64,000 bases of DNA, taken from NCBI RefSeq assembly GCF_014649735.1, contig NZ_BMTP01000011.1, positions 62,001-126,000 of the forward strand, read 5' to 3'. The notes beneath the pieces were generated by a model that saw only the letters and a list, made by a program, of their open reading frames with translations, made no database searches and was not told where the DNA came from. Each line of letters opens with the position of its first letter. Position 1 is the first letter of the stretch. The stretch is from Streptomyces lavendofoliae (GTDB lineage Bacteria > Actinomycetota > Actinomycetes > Streptomycetales > Streptomycetaceae). Below are positions 42,848 to 50,580 of the stretch, piece by piece. The position numbers and the translations under genes were made by a program.

Positions 42848-43231
42848 TCAGAGGGGCTGGAGGCGGCTGCGCAGGAGGCAGAACTCGTTGCCCTCGGGGT
42901 CGGCCAGCACGTGCCAGCTCTCGTCGCCGGTCTGGCCGACGTCCGCCGGCTCGGCGCCCAGTGCGAGCAACCGTTCCAGCTCGGCGTCCTGGTCCCGGTC
43001 GGTGGCGTTGACGTCGAAGTGCAACCGGAGCTTCCCGGTACGCGGGGCGCTGCTGGGGCTGAGGACGATGGTGGGCCGCGGGCTGCCGGGGCCGGCGTCG
43101 GGCGGCCCGATCTCGATGCTGCCGTCGTCCTCCCGGCCCAGCTCGACATAGCCGAGGACGTCGCTCCAGAACGCGGCGAGCCGGTCGGGGTCGGCGGCGT
43201 CGATGATCAGCTCGCTGATGCGGCATGCCAT
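42848..43231 (-). CDS. VOC-superfamily (glyoxalase-like) protein
   Basis: 127 residues from ATG 43231. It has the paired beta-alpha-beta-beta-beta layout: ISELIIDAADPDRLAAFWSDVLGY, then LRLHFDVNATDRDQDAEL and WHVLADPEGNEFCLL. The DPEGNEFC motif and FDV strand are typical of glyoxalase-like domain proteins in Streptomyces. Metal ligands may be incomplete. No substrate can be assigned. Confidence 0.85.
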   Translation of the reverse strand: MACRISELIIDAADPDRLAAFWSDVLGYVELGREDDGSIEIGPPDAGPGSPRPTIVLSPSSAPRTGKLRLHFDVNATDRDQDAELERLLALGAEPADVGQTGDESWHVLADPEGNEFCLLRSRLQPL

Positions 43232-43286
43232 GCCGGCCAGTGTACGCGCGGCCGCCGCGCCCGTGCCGCGTCGGTCGGGCACACCG

Positions 43287-44327
43287 TCAGCCCATGAGCA
43301 GGAGCCTCGTGTTGGGCACCAGCTTCCTGTTCACGCTGGTGCTCTGCACGAATATGGTGAAGTCGTCGTTGTGATCCGGCTTGACGCGGACCTCGACGTC
43401 CGGCAGGCCGAGCAGGGCCCGGGCCTCGGGGCCCGAGTACACCCGGTCCGTCTTCTTCTCCAGTACCGCGATCCGCTTCCCCGCCTGGATCTTCTCCGAC
43501 TTGCTCAGCTGGTAGAACGCGCCGCCGGTGCGGTAGGTGTGGCCGCACTCGACCACCCACTCCCGGATCGCCGCGTCGCGCGTCACCGGGATCAGCTGGT
43601 AGCCCGCCGGGTCCACCGGGGTGAGGCCGGCCGCCTCGATGGTGTCCTTGTTGATCGCGTCCGCCCCCGTCGAGAACACCGCCCGCGAACCCCGGATGCC
43701 CTGCGTGCGACCCACCATGAACTTCTCGGTGGCCTCCTGGATGACCTGCCCGGCCTCCTGCAGGCCCTGCGTGCTCGTGGCGTCCCAGATGGCGATGTTG
43801 TCCTTCGGGAAACCGCACTGCATCGCCTCGCGCTTGCCCATCTGGTCCGGCACCAGGACGGCCAGCGTCCAGTTGTCCTGCTGCGTCGCGATCATCTCCG
43901 CCACGGCCTGGACCAGTTCACGCGGCTTCCTGGAAGGGGCGTCCGGGCAGCGGTGGCTCGCGTTCTCCTGCCCGTCGGTGAGCACGAACGTCAGGAAGCT
44001 GTGATCGCCGTACAGCTGGGCCGTCTGCGCCAGCTCACGCTGCGACTTCAGCGCGGCCGCCAGCAGAGCCGTCATTCCACCGGCCCGGTACAGCTGCTTG
44101 AGTGACGGCATCCGCAGCACGTCCTTGTCGTAGATGACGCACTCCACCGTGTCCGCGAAGACGTACACCGTCACGCGGGTCTCCTGGTCGAGCTCCTCCG
44201 ACCGGCGGGCGAGGTACGCGATCTGCTGGTCGGCGACTTCGACGACCTTGCGGCTCAGGTGCGACATGGACGAACTGGCGTCCAGCACCAGGGCGACGTG
44301 ATTGATGTAGTTCTGCGTTCCCGACAT
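43287..44327 (-). CDS. vWA-domain protein
   Basis: 346 residues starting MSGTQNYINHVALVLDASSSM. The MIDAS metal site is complete: DASSS (16-20), a Thr in GGMTALLAAAL and TDGQEN further on. A second part (about 200-346) carries GLTPVDPAGYQLIPVT and a basic C terminus. Such cytosolic actinobacterial vWA proteins resemble TerY or TcmP-like partners of chaperone and phosphorylation systems, but no ter genes are nearby. Stand-alone gene. GGGGGAG lies before the ATG. Confidence 0.85.
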   Translation of the reverse strand: MSGTQNYINHVALVLDASSSMSHLSRKVVEVADQQIAYLARRSEELDQETRVTVYVFADTVECVIYDKDVLRMPSLKQLYRAGGMTALLAAALKSQRELAQTAQLYGDHSFLTFVLTDGQENASHRCPDAPSRKPRELVQAVAEMIATQQDNWTLAVLVPDQMGKREAMQCGFPKDNIAIWDATSTQGLQEAGQVIQEATEKFMVGRTQGIRGSRAVFSTGADAINKDTIEAAGLTPVDPAGYQLIPVTRDAAIREWVVECGHTYRTGGAFYQLSKSEKIQAGKRIAVLEKKTDRVYSGPEARALLGLPDVEVRVKPDHNDDFTIFVQSTSVNRKLVPNTRLLLMG

Positions 44328-44961
44328 GGAAGCTCCCCCTCTTTCCGACTGGATGCTCCTACCGTCTCACCCACCACTGACAATCGGTCCCGGCCGCCGA
44401 ACCGGGGGAGGGGAGGGGCATCCGCACCGGTCAGTCCGCGAGGTCCGGCTGCGGGACCGTGACCGCCGGGGCCTTGGCGGGTGCTCGTACGAACGCCTCG
44501 GGGTTGTCGAGCGTGATGTGGTGTCCGCAGTCGGGGACGGGGGCGACGCGGACACCGGATCCGGCGAGCGCCTCGGCGCCCGGCGGCGGGCCGTCCTCCC
44601 CGCCGCCACTGACGTCCGGCTGCTCGCACCGGGGTCCCGTGACGGCCGGCACAAGGCGGCACCGGGCGCCCGGGGGACCGTAGGGCCACGCCACATCGTC
44701 GGCGCCGGAAGGAAGACGGCCCCGCCGCTCGGGGGGTGAGGGGCGGGGCCGGTGTGCTCGGCGGCGGTCGGGGGTGAGCCGTCCGAGCTCGGGTCAGCGT
44801 CCTGATGCCCCGGAATCGGCCCACCATGCGCGCGCGGAGCGGCGATTCCCCGCCGCGGGCAGGACCGGCGGCCGGACGCGGCGGGCAGGACCCGGCCGCC
44901 GGCACGACCCGGCGGGGTCCTCGGCCCGGAGGTCCGGACGGCTCCGGTGGCTCCGGCTCGG
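44328..44961. other. Intergenic region with a gene remnant
   Basis: 634 bases between leftward genes. It contains the alpha/beta-hydrolase remnant annotated separately. The remainder (about 44700-44961) has no credible frame and no clear terminator for the ferredoxin-P450 unit. Confidence 0.5.
44431..44694 (-). pseudogene. C-terminal remnant of an alpha/beta hydrolase
   Basis: The frame reads AWPYGPPGARCRLVP, then a disrupted Pro/Gly-rich part, then VRVAPVPDCGHHITLDNPEAFVRA. The last segment is the usual end of alpha/beta-hydrolase domains, holding the catalytic His (GHH-x-x-LDNPEAF). The nucleophile half is missing and no start with ribosome site is present. It reads as the decayed tail of a deleted gene; a short functional protein is unlikely. 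Confidence 0.45.
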
Positions 44962-45189
44962 CTACGGCCGGGGTCCGATGACCTGCCCCCCGTCGCGTAC
45001 GGTGATGGCCGACGCGGGACAGGAGTCGGCCGCGTCGAGGGCGCGCTCGTCCGCGCCGATCCCCTCCCGTACCGGTTCGGCGTGGTCACCCTCCAGCCGG
45101 TACAGCTCCGGGGCGAGAGCGGCGCACATCCCCGAGCCCAGGCACTGGTCCCGATCGATCCGGGTCGTCCAGGACATCCGAGTCACCAT
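44962..45189 (-). CDS. 3Fe-4S ferredoxin, P450 partner
   Basis: 75 residues. Cys ligands are in DQCLGSGMC and DSCPASAI (C-x5-C ... C-P), the pattern of single-cluster [3Fe-4S] ferredoxins that feed electrons to actinomycete P450s. The start at 45189 overlaps the P450 stop by seven bases; ATG 45177 is an alternative. The pair is clearly one transcriptional unit. Confidence 0.9.
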   Translation of the reverse strand: MVTRMSWTTRIDRDQCLGSGMCAALAPELYRLEGDHAEPVREGIGADERALDAADSCPASAITVRDGGQVIGPRP

Positions 45190-46376
45190 CCCACCGGCAT
45201 CTCACGCGGCCCGCGCACCAGCATCCGGTTCTTCCACACCACATCACCGGCGATGTGGAGCGCCGGGAAACGGGCGATCAGGGCATGCAACGCCTCCTGC
45301 AGTTCCAGCCGCGCCAGCGGCGCGCCGAGACAGTGGTGGACGCCGTGCCCGAAACCGAGGTGCTGCACACCTGTGCGTGTGACGTCGAGCGTGCCCGGCG
45401 CGCCGAACTTCAGCGCGTCGCGGTTGGCGGCGCCGACGGCGACGAGGACCGGTTCCCCGGCGCGTACCAGCGTGCCGCCCACCTCGACGTCCTCCTTGGC
45501 GTACCGGGGGAAGGCGGCCGCGCTGCCCAGCGGCACGAAGCGCAGCAGCTCCTCGACGGCGCCGGCGATGAGCTCGGGCCGTTCGCGCAGCAGGGCCAGC
45601 TGCTCGGGATGCTCGAGGAGGGCGTACACGAAGTTGGGGATCTGGCTCGCCGTGGTCTCGTGCCCGGCGACGAGGATGCCGACGCACAGATCGACCAGTT
45701 CCAGCTCGGTCAGACGGTCACCTGTGTCACGGGCCTCGATCAGGCCGGTCATCAGGTCGGGGCGGGGGTGGTCGCGGTGGTCCTGGATCAACGCGCGCAT
45801 GTAGGCCCGCAGTTCCTCGCGGTTGCGGGTCGCTTCCTCGGCGCTCAGCGAGCTGGTCGACAGGGCGGCGTCGCTCCAGACCCGGAACTTCGGGCGGTCC
45901 TCCTCCGGCACGCCCAGCATCCGGCAGATCACGGCCACGGGGATGGGCAGGGCGTAGTGCTCCACGAGGTCGGCCGGCGGGCCCATGGCCTCCATCCGGT
46001 CGAGGAACCCGTTCGCCAGCTCCCGCACCTGCGGTCGCTGCTTCTCCACCTGGTGCACGGTGAAGGCCTTCGCCACGAGGGTACGCAGCCGGGTGTGCTC
46101 GGGCGGGTCCATGCTGAGGATGCCCGCGTCCTGCTGCCCCTCGGACTGGCGGGGCTCGTCGTGCTCCAGCGCGTCGGCCCGGCTGAAGCGCCGGTCACCG
46201 AGGACGAGCCGGGCGTCGGCGTACCGCGTGGCCAGCCAGGCGGGCTCGCCGTAGGCCATGCGTACGCGTAAGAGCCCGGGGTGCTCCAGCGCCCTGGCGT
46301 AGGCGTCGGCGAGCCCCAGTCCCTCGGGTTCGTTGAACGGATAGGTGAGCGGCCCCTGTTCGTGCGTGGCGGTCAT
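45183..46376 (-). CDS. Cytochrome P450
   Basis: 397 residues, soluble bacterial class I type. The I-helix is AGHETT (237-242), the ExxR pair EELLR (275-279) and the haem loop FGHGVHHCLGAPLARLEL with Cys349. The overall pattern is that of the CYP105/CYP107-like clans of Streptomyces, which oxidise xenobiotics or macrolide and other metabolites. Substrate cannot be predicted. The gene is coupled to its ferredoxin and divergent from a TetR regulator; a perfect palindrome covers the P450 transcription start. Confidence 0.93.
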   Translation of the reverse strand: MTATHEQGPLTYPFNEPEGLGLADAYARALEHPGLLRVRMAYGEPAWLATRYADARLVLGDRRFSRADALEHDEPRQSEGQQDAGILSMDPPEHTRLRTLVAKAFTVHQVEKQRPQVRELANGFLDRMEAMGPPADLVEHYALPIPVAVICRMLGVPEEDRPKFRVWSDAALSTSSLSAEEATRNREELRAYMRALIQDHRDHPRPDLMTGLIEARDTGDRLTELELVDLCVGILVAGHETTASQIPNFVYALLEHPEQLALLRERPELIAGAVEELLRFVPLGSAAAFPRYAKEDVEVGGTLVRAGEPVLVAVGAANRDALKFGAPGTLDVTRTGVQHLGFGHGVHHCLGAPLARLELQEALHALIARFPALHIAGDVVWKNRMLVRGPREMPVGW

Positions 46377-46391
46377 GGCGAACCTCCCTGT

Positions 46392-46407
46392 GTAAGCAGC
46401 TGCTTAC
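46392..46407. promoter_or_regulatory. TetR-type operator at the P450 promoter
   Basis: GTAAGCAGCTGCTTAC, a perfect 16-bp palindrome, begins two bases downstream of the leftward -10 and 16 bases before the P450 start. It lies in the divergent gap with the TetR gene, its probable ligand. Confidence 0.8.
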
Positions 46408-46408
46408 C

Positions 46409-46437
46409 AACCTAGAGTGGGGCACCAGGGCGGTCAA
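46409..46437 (-). promoter_or_regulatory. Promoter of the P450-ferredoxin operon
   Basis: Minus-strand TTGACC (46437-46432), 17-base spacer, TAGGTT (46414-46409). The spacing is ideal and the operator overlaps the predicted start site. Confidence 0.75.
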
Positions 46438-46493
46438 CGGCGCCTCGCGCGGGCTCGTGACGCGCGGTGGGCCGGACGGACAGGGGGTGGCAG

Positions 46494-47207
46494 GTGGTGG
46501 CCAGGAGGACGGACGCCGGGGCGGTCCCGTCGCGCGGGGAGCCGCGGGCACGACCGGTACCCCCGGTCGCGCCGGCACCCCCGCCCGCACCCGCACCGGT
46601 CCGGGACAAGGGCGGTGTACGGGACGGGGCGCCGACCCGCGAACGACTGCTGGACGCCGCGTCCGCCCTGTTCGCCGAACGCGGGTACGAACGGGCCACC
46701 GTAAGGGACATCGCCGCCCGCGCCCGGGTCAACCAGGCGCTCCTCTTCCGCCACTTCGGCTCGAAGCGGGCCCTGTTCGGGGAAGTGGTGTCACGCGACG
46801 GTACGGAGCAACTGCGCAGCACCGCGCCGGAACGGCTCGTGGAGACCGTACTGGCGAGCATGCTCGCCCCGCCGACCGCGGACGGCGGCGACACCGGCTC
46901 CAGCCGCTCCCTGGAGACCCTGCTGCGGTCGGTGGGGGCGGGCGACGAGGTGTCCGCGGCGGTCACCGCGCTCGGCGACGACTACGCCCGGGCGCTGGCC
47001 ACCCTGAGCGACGCCGACGACAGCGGCCTGCGTGCCGACCTGGCCCTGGCCTGGCTCGTCGGCATCGGCCTCATGCGGGTGGTCGTCGCCAAGCAGCCGC
47101 TGGCCGGCGCGGACGCCGACGAGGTCGGCCGCCTGGTGGTGGGAGCGCTCGGCCACCTGCTGGAAGGCATGGCGCCGCACCACGGCCAGGGCCCCGGCCA
47201 CGGCTGA
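46494..47207 (+). CDS. TetR-family regulator of the P450 operon
   Basis: 237 residues from GTG 46494 (GGGGGTGGC upstream; GTG 46467 and 46497 are alternatives). An unusual Pro/Ala-rich head of about 45 residues precedes the HTH: PTRERLLDAASALFAERGYERATVRDIAARARVNQALLFRHFGSKRALF. The C-terminal ligand domain is divergent, as usual. The perfect palindrome in the intergenic region marks it as the likely repressor of the P450-ferredoxin pair. Confidence 0.88.
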   Translation: MVARRTDAGAVPSRGEPRARPVPPVAPAPPPAPAPVRDKGGVRDGAPTRERLLDAASALFAERGYERATVRDIAARARVNQALLFRHFGSKRALFGEVVSRDGTEQLRSTAPERLVETVLASMLAPPTADGGDTGSSRSLETLLRSVGAGDEVSAAVTALGDDYARALATLSDADDSGLRADLALAWLVGIGLMRVVVAKQPLAGADADEVGRLVVGALGHLLEGMAPHHGQGPGHG

Positions 47208-47334
47208 GGGACGAGCGACCGCCGTACCCCCCCACGCGCCGAACGCGCGTACCGAGCCACTGCGTCGGCGGCCGGCGCCCCGGGATCGGGCACCTGTGAG
47301 CCGTTCCCCCCTGCCCGGGCGGGAGCACCGGTGG

Positions 47335-47359
47335 CCGGGTCCGGCGGAGTCGGACCCGG
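47335..47359. terminator. Terminator between TetR gene and pectate lyase
   Basis: CCGGGTCCG / CGGACCCGG, 9-bp perfect stem with a 7-base loop, 24 bases past the pectate-lyase stop and also downstream of the convergent TetR gene. Confidence 0.6.
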
Positions 47360-47382
47360 ATGGGAGGGGCGCGGAGGGGCGA

Positions 47383-48936
47383 CTACCCGGCGTAGGTCTC
47401 GTACTCGGCGACCCGCGGCGTACCGGTGGAGCCGGTGATCTCGAGGGTGATCTTCTGGAGCGAGGTGCGTGCGAAGGAGATGACTCCCGCCCCGCTGCCG
47501 GAGGTCAGGACGGCGCCGGTGTCGCCGTTGACGAGCCGCCAGGAACGGATGCTCCCCTCGGAGCCGGCCGCCTCCCGGATGTTGACGCGGGACACCGAGG
47601 CGGGGGAGCCCCACTTGATCGAGACGCTCCCGGTCGAGCCGGCCGGCGACCAGTACGTGCCCAGGTTGCCGTCCCGCACGTTGCCGTAGCTGGTGCCGTC
47701 GGCCTTGCTGGATCCGTCGGAGCCCGCCCCGATGCTGAGGTTGGTGCCGCTGGGCTGGGTGGGCGTCGGGGTCGGCGTCGGCGTGGTCGGAGTCGGTGTG
47801 GGTGTGGGTGTGGGGGTCGGGTTGGGCGTCTGGGGCGTGCAGTTGCCGTCCGACACCTGCATGCCCTTGTTGGCGCCCGCCGTACGGCTCACGACTGCCG
47901 GTACGCAGCCGGCGGCGTCCAGGCCGTAGCCGTACGGGATGCTCACGGTGGTGTTGGACTGCGGGTTGGGCCCGGCGGGGTTGTGGTCGCCCTCGCGGGC
48001 GGACCAGGTCACGTTGTCGAAGATGTTGCCGCTGACCTGCCAGTAGCCGGCCGCGTCGGTGTAGAAGGTGCCGAGGACGTCCTTGGAGTCCTCGAAGTAG
48101 TTGTTGTCCACCTTGGCGCGGGCGCCGGCGCGGGAGTTGATGCCCGACTCGTTGAGGCTCTTGTAGTAGTTGTTGTACATGTGGGCGATTCCCCCGCGCA
48201 GCAGCGGCGCACGGGAGTCGATGTTCTCGTACAGATTGTGGTGGAAGGTGACGTAGCCGTTGGAGGTGTCGGTCTCGCTGGAGCCGATGAGGCCACCGCG
48301 ACCGGAGTTGCGCAAGGTGCTGTAGGACAGGGTCACGTACTGCGTGTTGTCCTTCATGTCGAAGAGGCCGTCGTAGCCCTCCGACTCGCCGCCCGACGCC
48401 TCCAGTGTGGTGTGGTCGACCCAGACGTTGCGAACGTTGCTCTCCATGCCGATGGCGTCACCGCCGTTGGATGTGGGGGAGCCCGCCTTCTTGACGTTCC
48501 GGATCGTCACGTTCTGGATGATGATGTTGCGCGAGTCGCGGATGTGGATGCCCAGCTGGTCGAAGACGGCTCCGCTGCCGACACCGACGATGGTGACGTT
48601 GCTGATCTGCTTCAGCTCGATCACGCCGGCGGCGGTGCTGCAACTGCTGCCGGACACCTTGGCCGTGTTGGCGTGGTTGATCGTCCCCTCGACCTGGATG
48701 GTGATCGGGGTGCTGCTGCTGGCCCGGCCGCACAGGGCCGCGTGGATCGCGGTCCCCGTGGTGGCCCGTACCGTCTGCCCGCCCGCGCCGCCGGTGGTCC
48801 CGCCGTTCTGGGTCGCGTAGCCGGTGGCGCCGCCGGCTGCCGCCGACGCCTCGGGTATCAGAACCGTGCCGGCCGCGCCCGCGAGGGTCACGGTGGCCAG
48901 CGCCGTGCAAAGTCGTAGTCCGACGGTTCGTTTCAT
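47383..48936 (-). CDS. Secreted PL1 pectate lyase with Pro-Thr linker and C-terminal F5/8-type domain
   Basis: 517 residues from ATG 48936 (GAAAGGG upstream). A Sec signal (MKRTVGLRLCTALATVTLAGAAGTVLIPEASA) is followed by a parallel beta-helix typical of pectate lyase family 1: AIHIRDSRNIIIQNVTIRNV, GDAIGMESNVRNVWVDHTTL, YVTFHHNLYENIDSRAPLLR. The Ca-binding Asp and catalytic Arg regions are present. A (Pro-Thr)n linker leads to a discoidin-like (F5/8 type C) beta sandwich starting NLSIGAGSDGSSKADGTSYGNVRDGNLGTYW, likely a carbohydrate-binding module. It degrades polygalacturonate in plant cell walls, complementing the xyloglucan locus. Regulation by a LacI-type palindrome is likely. Confidence 0.93.
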   Translation of the reverse strand: MKRTVGLRLCTALATVTLAGAAGTVLIPEASAAAGGATGYATQNGGTTGGAGGQTVRATTGTAIHAALCGRASSSTPITIQVEGTINHANTAKVSGSSCSTAAGVIELKQISNVTIVGVGSGAVFDQLGIHIRDSRNIIIQNVTIRNVKKAGSPTSNGGDAIGMESNVRNVWVDHTTLEASGGESEGYDGLFDMKDNTQYVTLSYSTLRNSGRGGLIGSSETDTSNGYVTFHHNLYENIDSRAPLLRGGIAHMYNNYYKSLNESGINSRAGARAKVDNNYFEDSKDVLGTFYTDAAGYWQVSGNIFDNVTWSAREGDHNPAGPNPQSNTTVSIPYGYGLDAAGCVPAVVSRTAGANKGMQVSDGNCTPQTPNPTPTPTPTPTPTTPTPTPTPTQPSGTNLSIGAGSDGSSKADGTSYGNVRDGNLGTYWSPAGSTGSVSIKWGSPASVSRVNIREAAGSEGSIRSWRLVNGDTGAVLTSGSGAGVISFARTSLQKITLEITGSTGTPRVAEYETYAG

Positions 48937-49030
48937 GGTGGCTGCCCTTTCGTCTTCGCCTGCCGGCGGCGCCTCGATGGCGCGGCCGCTCGCCACCGTC
49001 GGCTCGGCCGGGCGACGGCGGATGACTCGG

Positions 49031-49042
49031 GAAAGCGCTTTC
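49031..49042. promoter_or_regulatory. LacI-type operator at the pectate-lyase promoter
   Basis: GAAAGCGCTTTC, a perfect 12-bp palindrome with the AGCGCT centre usual for LacI-family operators, starting nine bases downstream of the -10. The flanks differ from the xyloglucan-locus operator (A/T instead of GAA...TTC), so a different regulator elsewhere is expected. Confidence 0.75.
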
Positions 49043-49050
49043 TGGCCGCG

Positions 49051-49079
49051 ACAATAGGGGCCGCCCCTGGGGGTGACAA
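49051..49079 (-). promoter_or_regulatory. Promoter of the pectate lyase gene
   Basis: Minus-strand TTGTCA (49079-49074), 17-base spacer, TATTGT (49056-49051). Close to consensus for a vegetative promoter. Confidence 0.75.
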
Positions 49080-49281
49080 GGCTCCGCGCACCGATTGGAT
49101 TCAGAAACAGGAATCACGATCACCTGAAGTCGCTCTGCCGGGCCGCGAGCTGACCGGTATTCAGATATGTGCACGCATTGCTGATTGCCGGTCGCTGGTG
49201 GCTGGTCGGGCTTCGCGCCGCTGCCGGCGACGTCGCCGACCGGAGGGGGAGCGTCGCGACGGGGCCGAGCGGTGACGGTGC

Positions 49282-49333
49282 GACCGTGCGCAGGTGGAGG
49301 GCCCCGGGCGGGGCCCTCCACCTGCGCACGGTC
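49282..49333. terminator. Very strong hairpin terminator downstream of DUF4396
   Basis: Two perfectly complementary 24-base arms (49282-49305, beginning GACCGTGCGCAGG, and 49310-49333) with a 4-base loop, 18 bases after the stop of the DUF4396 gene and upstream of the pectate-lyase promoter. It insulates the two same-strand units. Confidence 0.9.
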
Positions 49334-49351
49334 CGACGAAGAGGCCGTCGG

Positions 49352-49936
49352 TCAGTGGTACGCGTGGACGACGGCGTGGCCCTTGCCGCGACCGATCATC
49401 CACTTGTTGACCGGAGTCGTGATCACGAAGGCGACCGCGAATCCCCCCAGCAGCGCGCCCCAGAAGAGCCCGTCGCTCAGGTGGGCGTCCATCGCCCCCG
49501 GGACCATGGCGATGATGCCGTTGTCGACGAGTTCCATCACGGCGATCGAGACCGTGTCGGCGGCCAGCGCGACCTTGATCGCGGACTTGAGGTCCAGGCC
49601 GGCCCGCCGGACGGCGAACAGTGTGAACGAGTACCCGAAGAGGAACGCAAGCGTGATCGCCAGGGCCATCGTCTCGACGTTGCCCCACAGCAGGGCCGTG
49701 CCGATGACCATGCCGAGGATCTCGCCGATGGCACACCCGGTGAGGCAGTGCAGGGTCGCTTTGGCGGCCGTGCTCCACGACGCCCCGGCGGGGTGGCCGC
49801 CATCGTCGTGCCCGCCGTGACCGTGGTGGTCGCGGTGTGCGGCGTGGCCGGGAGCGCCGACGTGGTCGTGTGCGCTGTGGTCCATGGCAGTCATCCCCAT
49901 TCCGTCGTGCGCGAGCCGCTGCCCTTGGTGGCCCAT
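49352..49936 (-). CDS. DUF4396 membrane protein with His-rich N terminus, probable copper-linked function
   Basis: 194 residues if started at ATG 49936. The head is extremely His/Asp/Gly-rich (DHSAHDHVGAPGHAAHRDHHGHGGHDDGGH), a likely metal-binding tail. DUF4396 helices follow: ATLHCLTGCAIGEILGMVIGTALLW, LAITLAFLFGYSFTLFAV, VSIAVMELVDNGIIAMVPGAM. The promoter -10 TATAAT ends nine bases before the ATG, so the transcript would be leaderless; an alternative start at 49900 has GGAATGGGG. A CsoR-like box in the promoter suggests induction by copper. Biochemical role unknown. Confidence 0.82.
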   Translation of the reverse strand: MGHQGQRLAHDGMGMTAMDHSAHDHVGAPGHAAHRDHHGHGGHDDGGHPAGASWSTAAKATLHCLTGCAIGEILGMVIGTALLWGNVETMALAITLAFLFGYSFTLFAVRRAGLDLKSAIKVALAADTVSIAVMELVDNGIIAMVPGAMDAHLSDGLFWGALLGGFAVAFVITTPVNKWMIGRGKGHAVVHAYH

Positions 49937-49944
49937 GCTTCGAG

Positions 49945-49964
49945 ATTATACCCCTGGGGGGTAT
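49945..49964 (-). promoter_or_regulatory. CsoR-like box overlapping a consensus TATAAT promoter
   Basis: The 17-bp ATACCCCTGGGGGGTAT (49948-49964) has the TACCC ... GGGTA dyad of CsoR copper-sensor operators. Read leftwards it runs directly into TATAAT (49950-49945), a perfect -10. Apo-CsoR bound here would block the promoter and copper would release it. No csoR gene is in the window. Confidence 0.65.
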
Positions 49965-50580
49965 TTTTCCAGCGGCGCGCCGCAGTGGGGGACGGTTGGT
50001 CGGAGGTGCGGGCGAAACGACTGATGTCACCGGTCACGCGGACGGCCCGCCGGCTGGTGTCCCTGGGGGCAGAGGTATGCCGTCTCGTGTGCGGAAGAAA
50101 ATCTGTCATGGCGAAGGTAGACATGCCGTCGTAAGAGGGCTAGGGTTCTACCCGTAGCCAAGAAGTCGCAGATGGCACGGCAGAGACGGACTGCCGTGCG
50201 AGCAGATGCGGAACGGCAGTGGAGTGGCGGGGCCGGAAGTGATGGGTTCCCTCGCTGGCTGCCGGGCCGAGCGGCCCCAGGGGCCGCAGAAGCGGTACCG
50301 CAACATCCAGCAGTACAAGTAGTTGATCGAAAGAGGTAAGGAGCAGACGCCATCAGGATCGCCCGGGCGAGCAGAACACCCGCTCGGGTACCGCAGGCCC
50401 CGGATTGGAAGGTGGTCCCCGGTCACGCAACCGCGATCCCCGCTCCTCCGCCCTCCCAGGCGGACCGCAGCGGAAAACGAAGGCCGATGTGAGTCGGCCG
50501 GTAGATGGTGTTGAAAGCTCGGGGCTCGGGTGCCGCACGGCACCCGAGCCCCTCGACGCGTCCCCTGGAAGAAGAGGTTT
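49965..50580. other. 616-base region between DUF4396 and MerR genes
   Basis: Lower GC than its surroundings, especially 50080-50340. It contains an imperfect dyad GGCTAGGGT ... ACCCGTAGCC (50139-50159) and, at its right end, the strong hairpin annotated at 50521. No credible ORF. The AT-richer sequence, dyad and terminal hairpin would suit a long leader or an independent small RNA, but I cannot identify a known class. Confidence 0.5.
50521..50552. terminator. 14-bp perfect hairpin in the MerR-gene leader
   Basis: GGGGCTCGGGTGCC / GGCACCCGAGCCCC with a 4-base loop, ending 28 bases before the MerR ATG. Position and strength suit an attenuator, or a terminator for a transcript arriving from the left. 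Confidence 0.7.

Noticed and set aside
44962..47207. P450-ferredoxin as part of a secondary-metabolite cluster
   Set aside because: No polyketide, peptide, terpene or other core synthase lies within the window.
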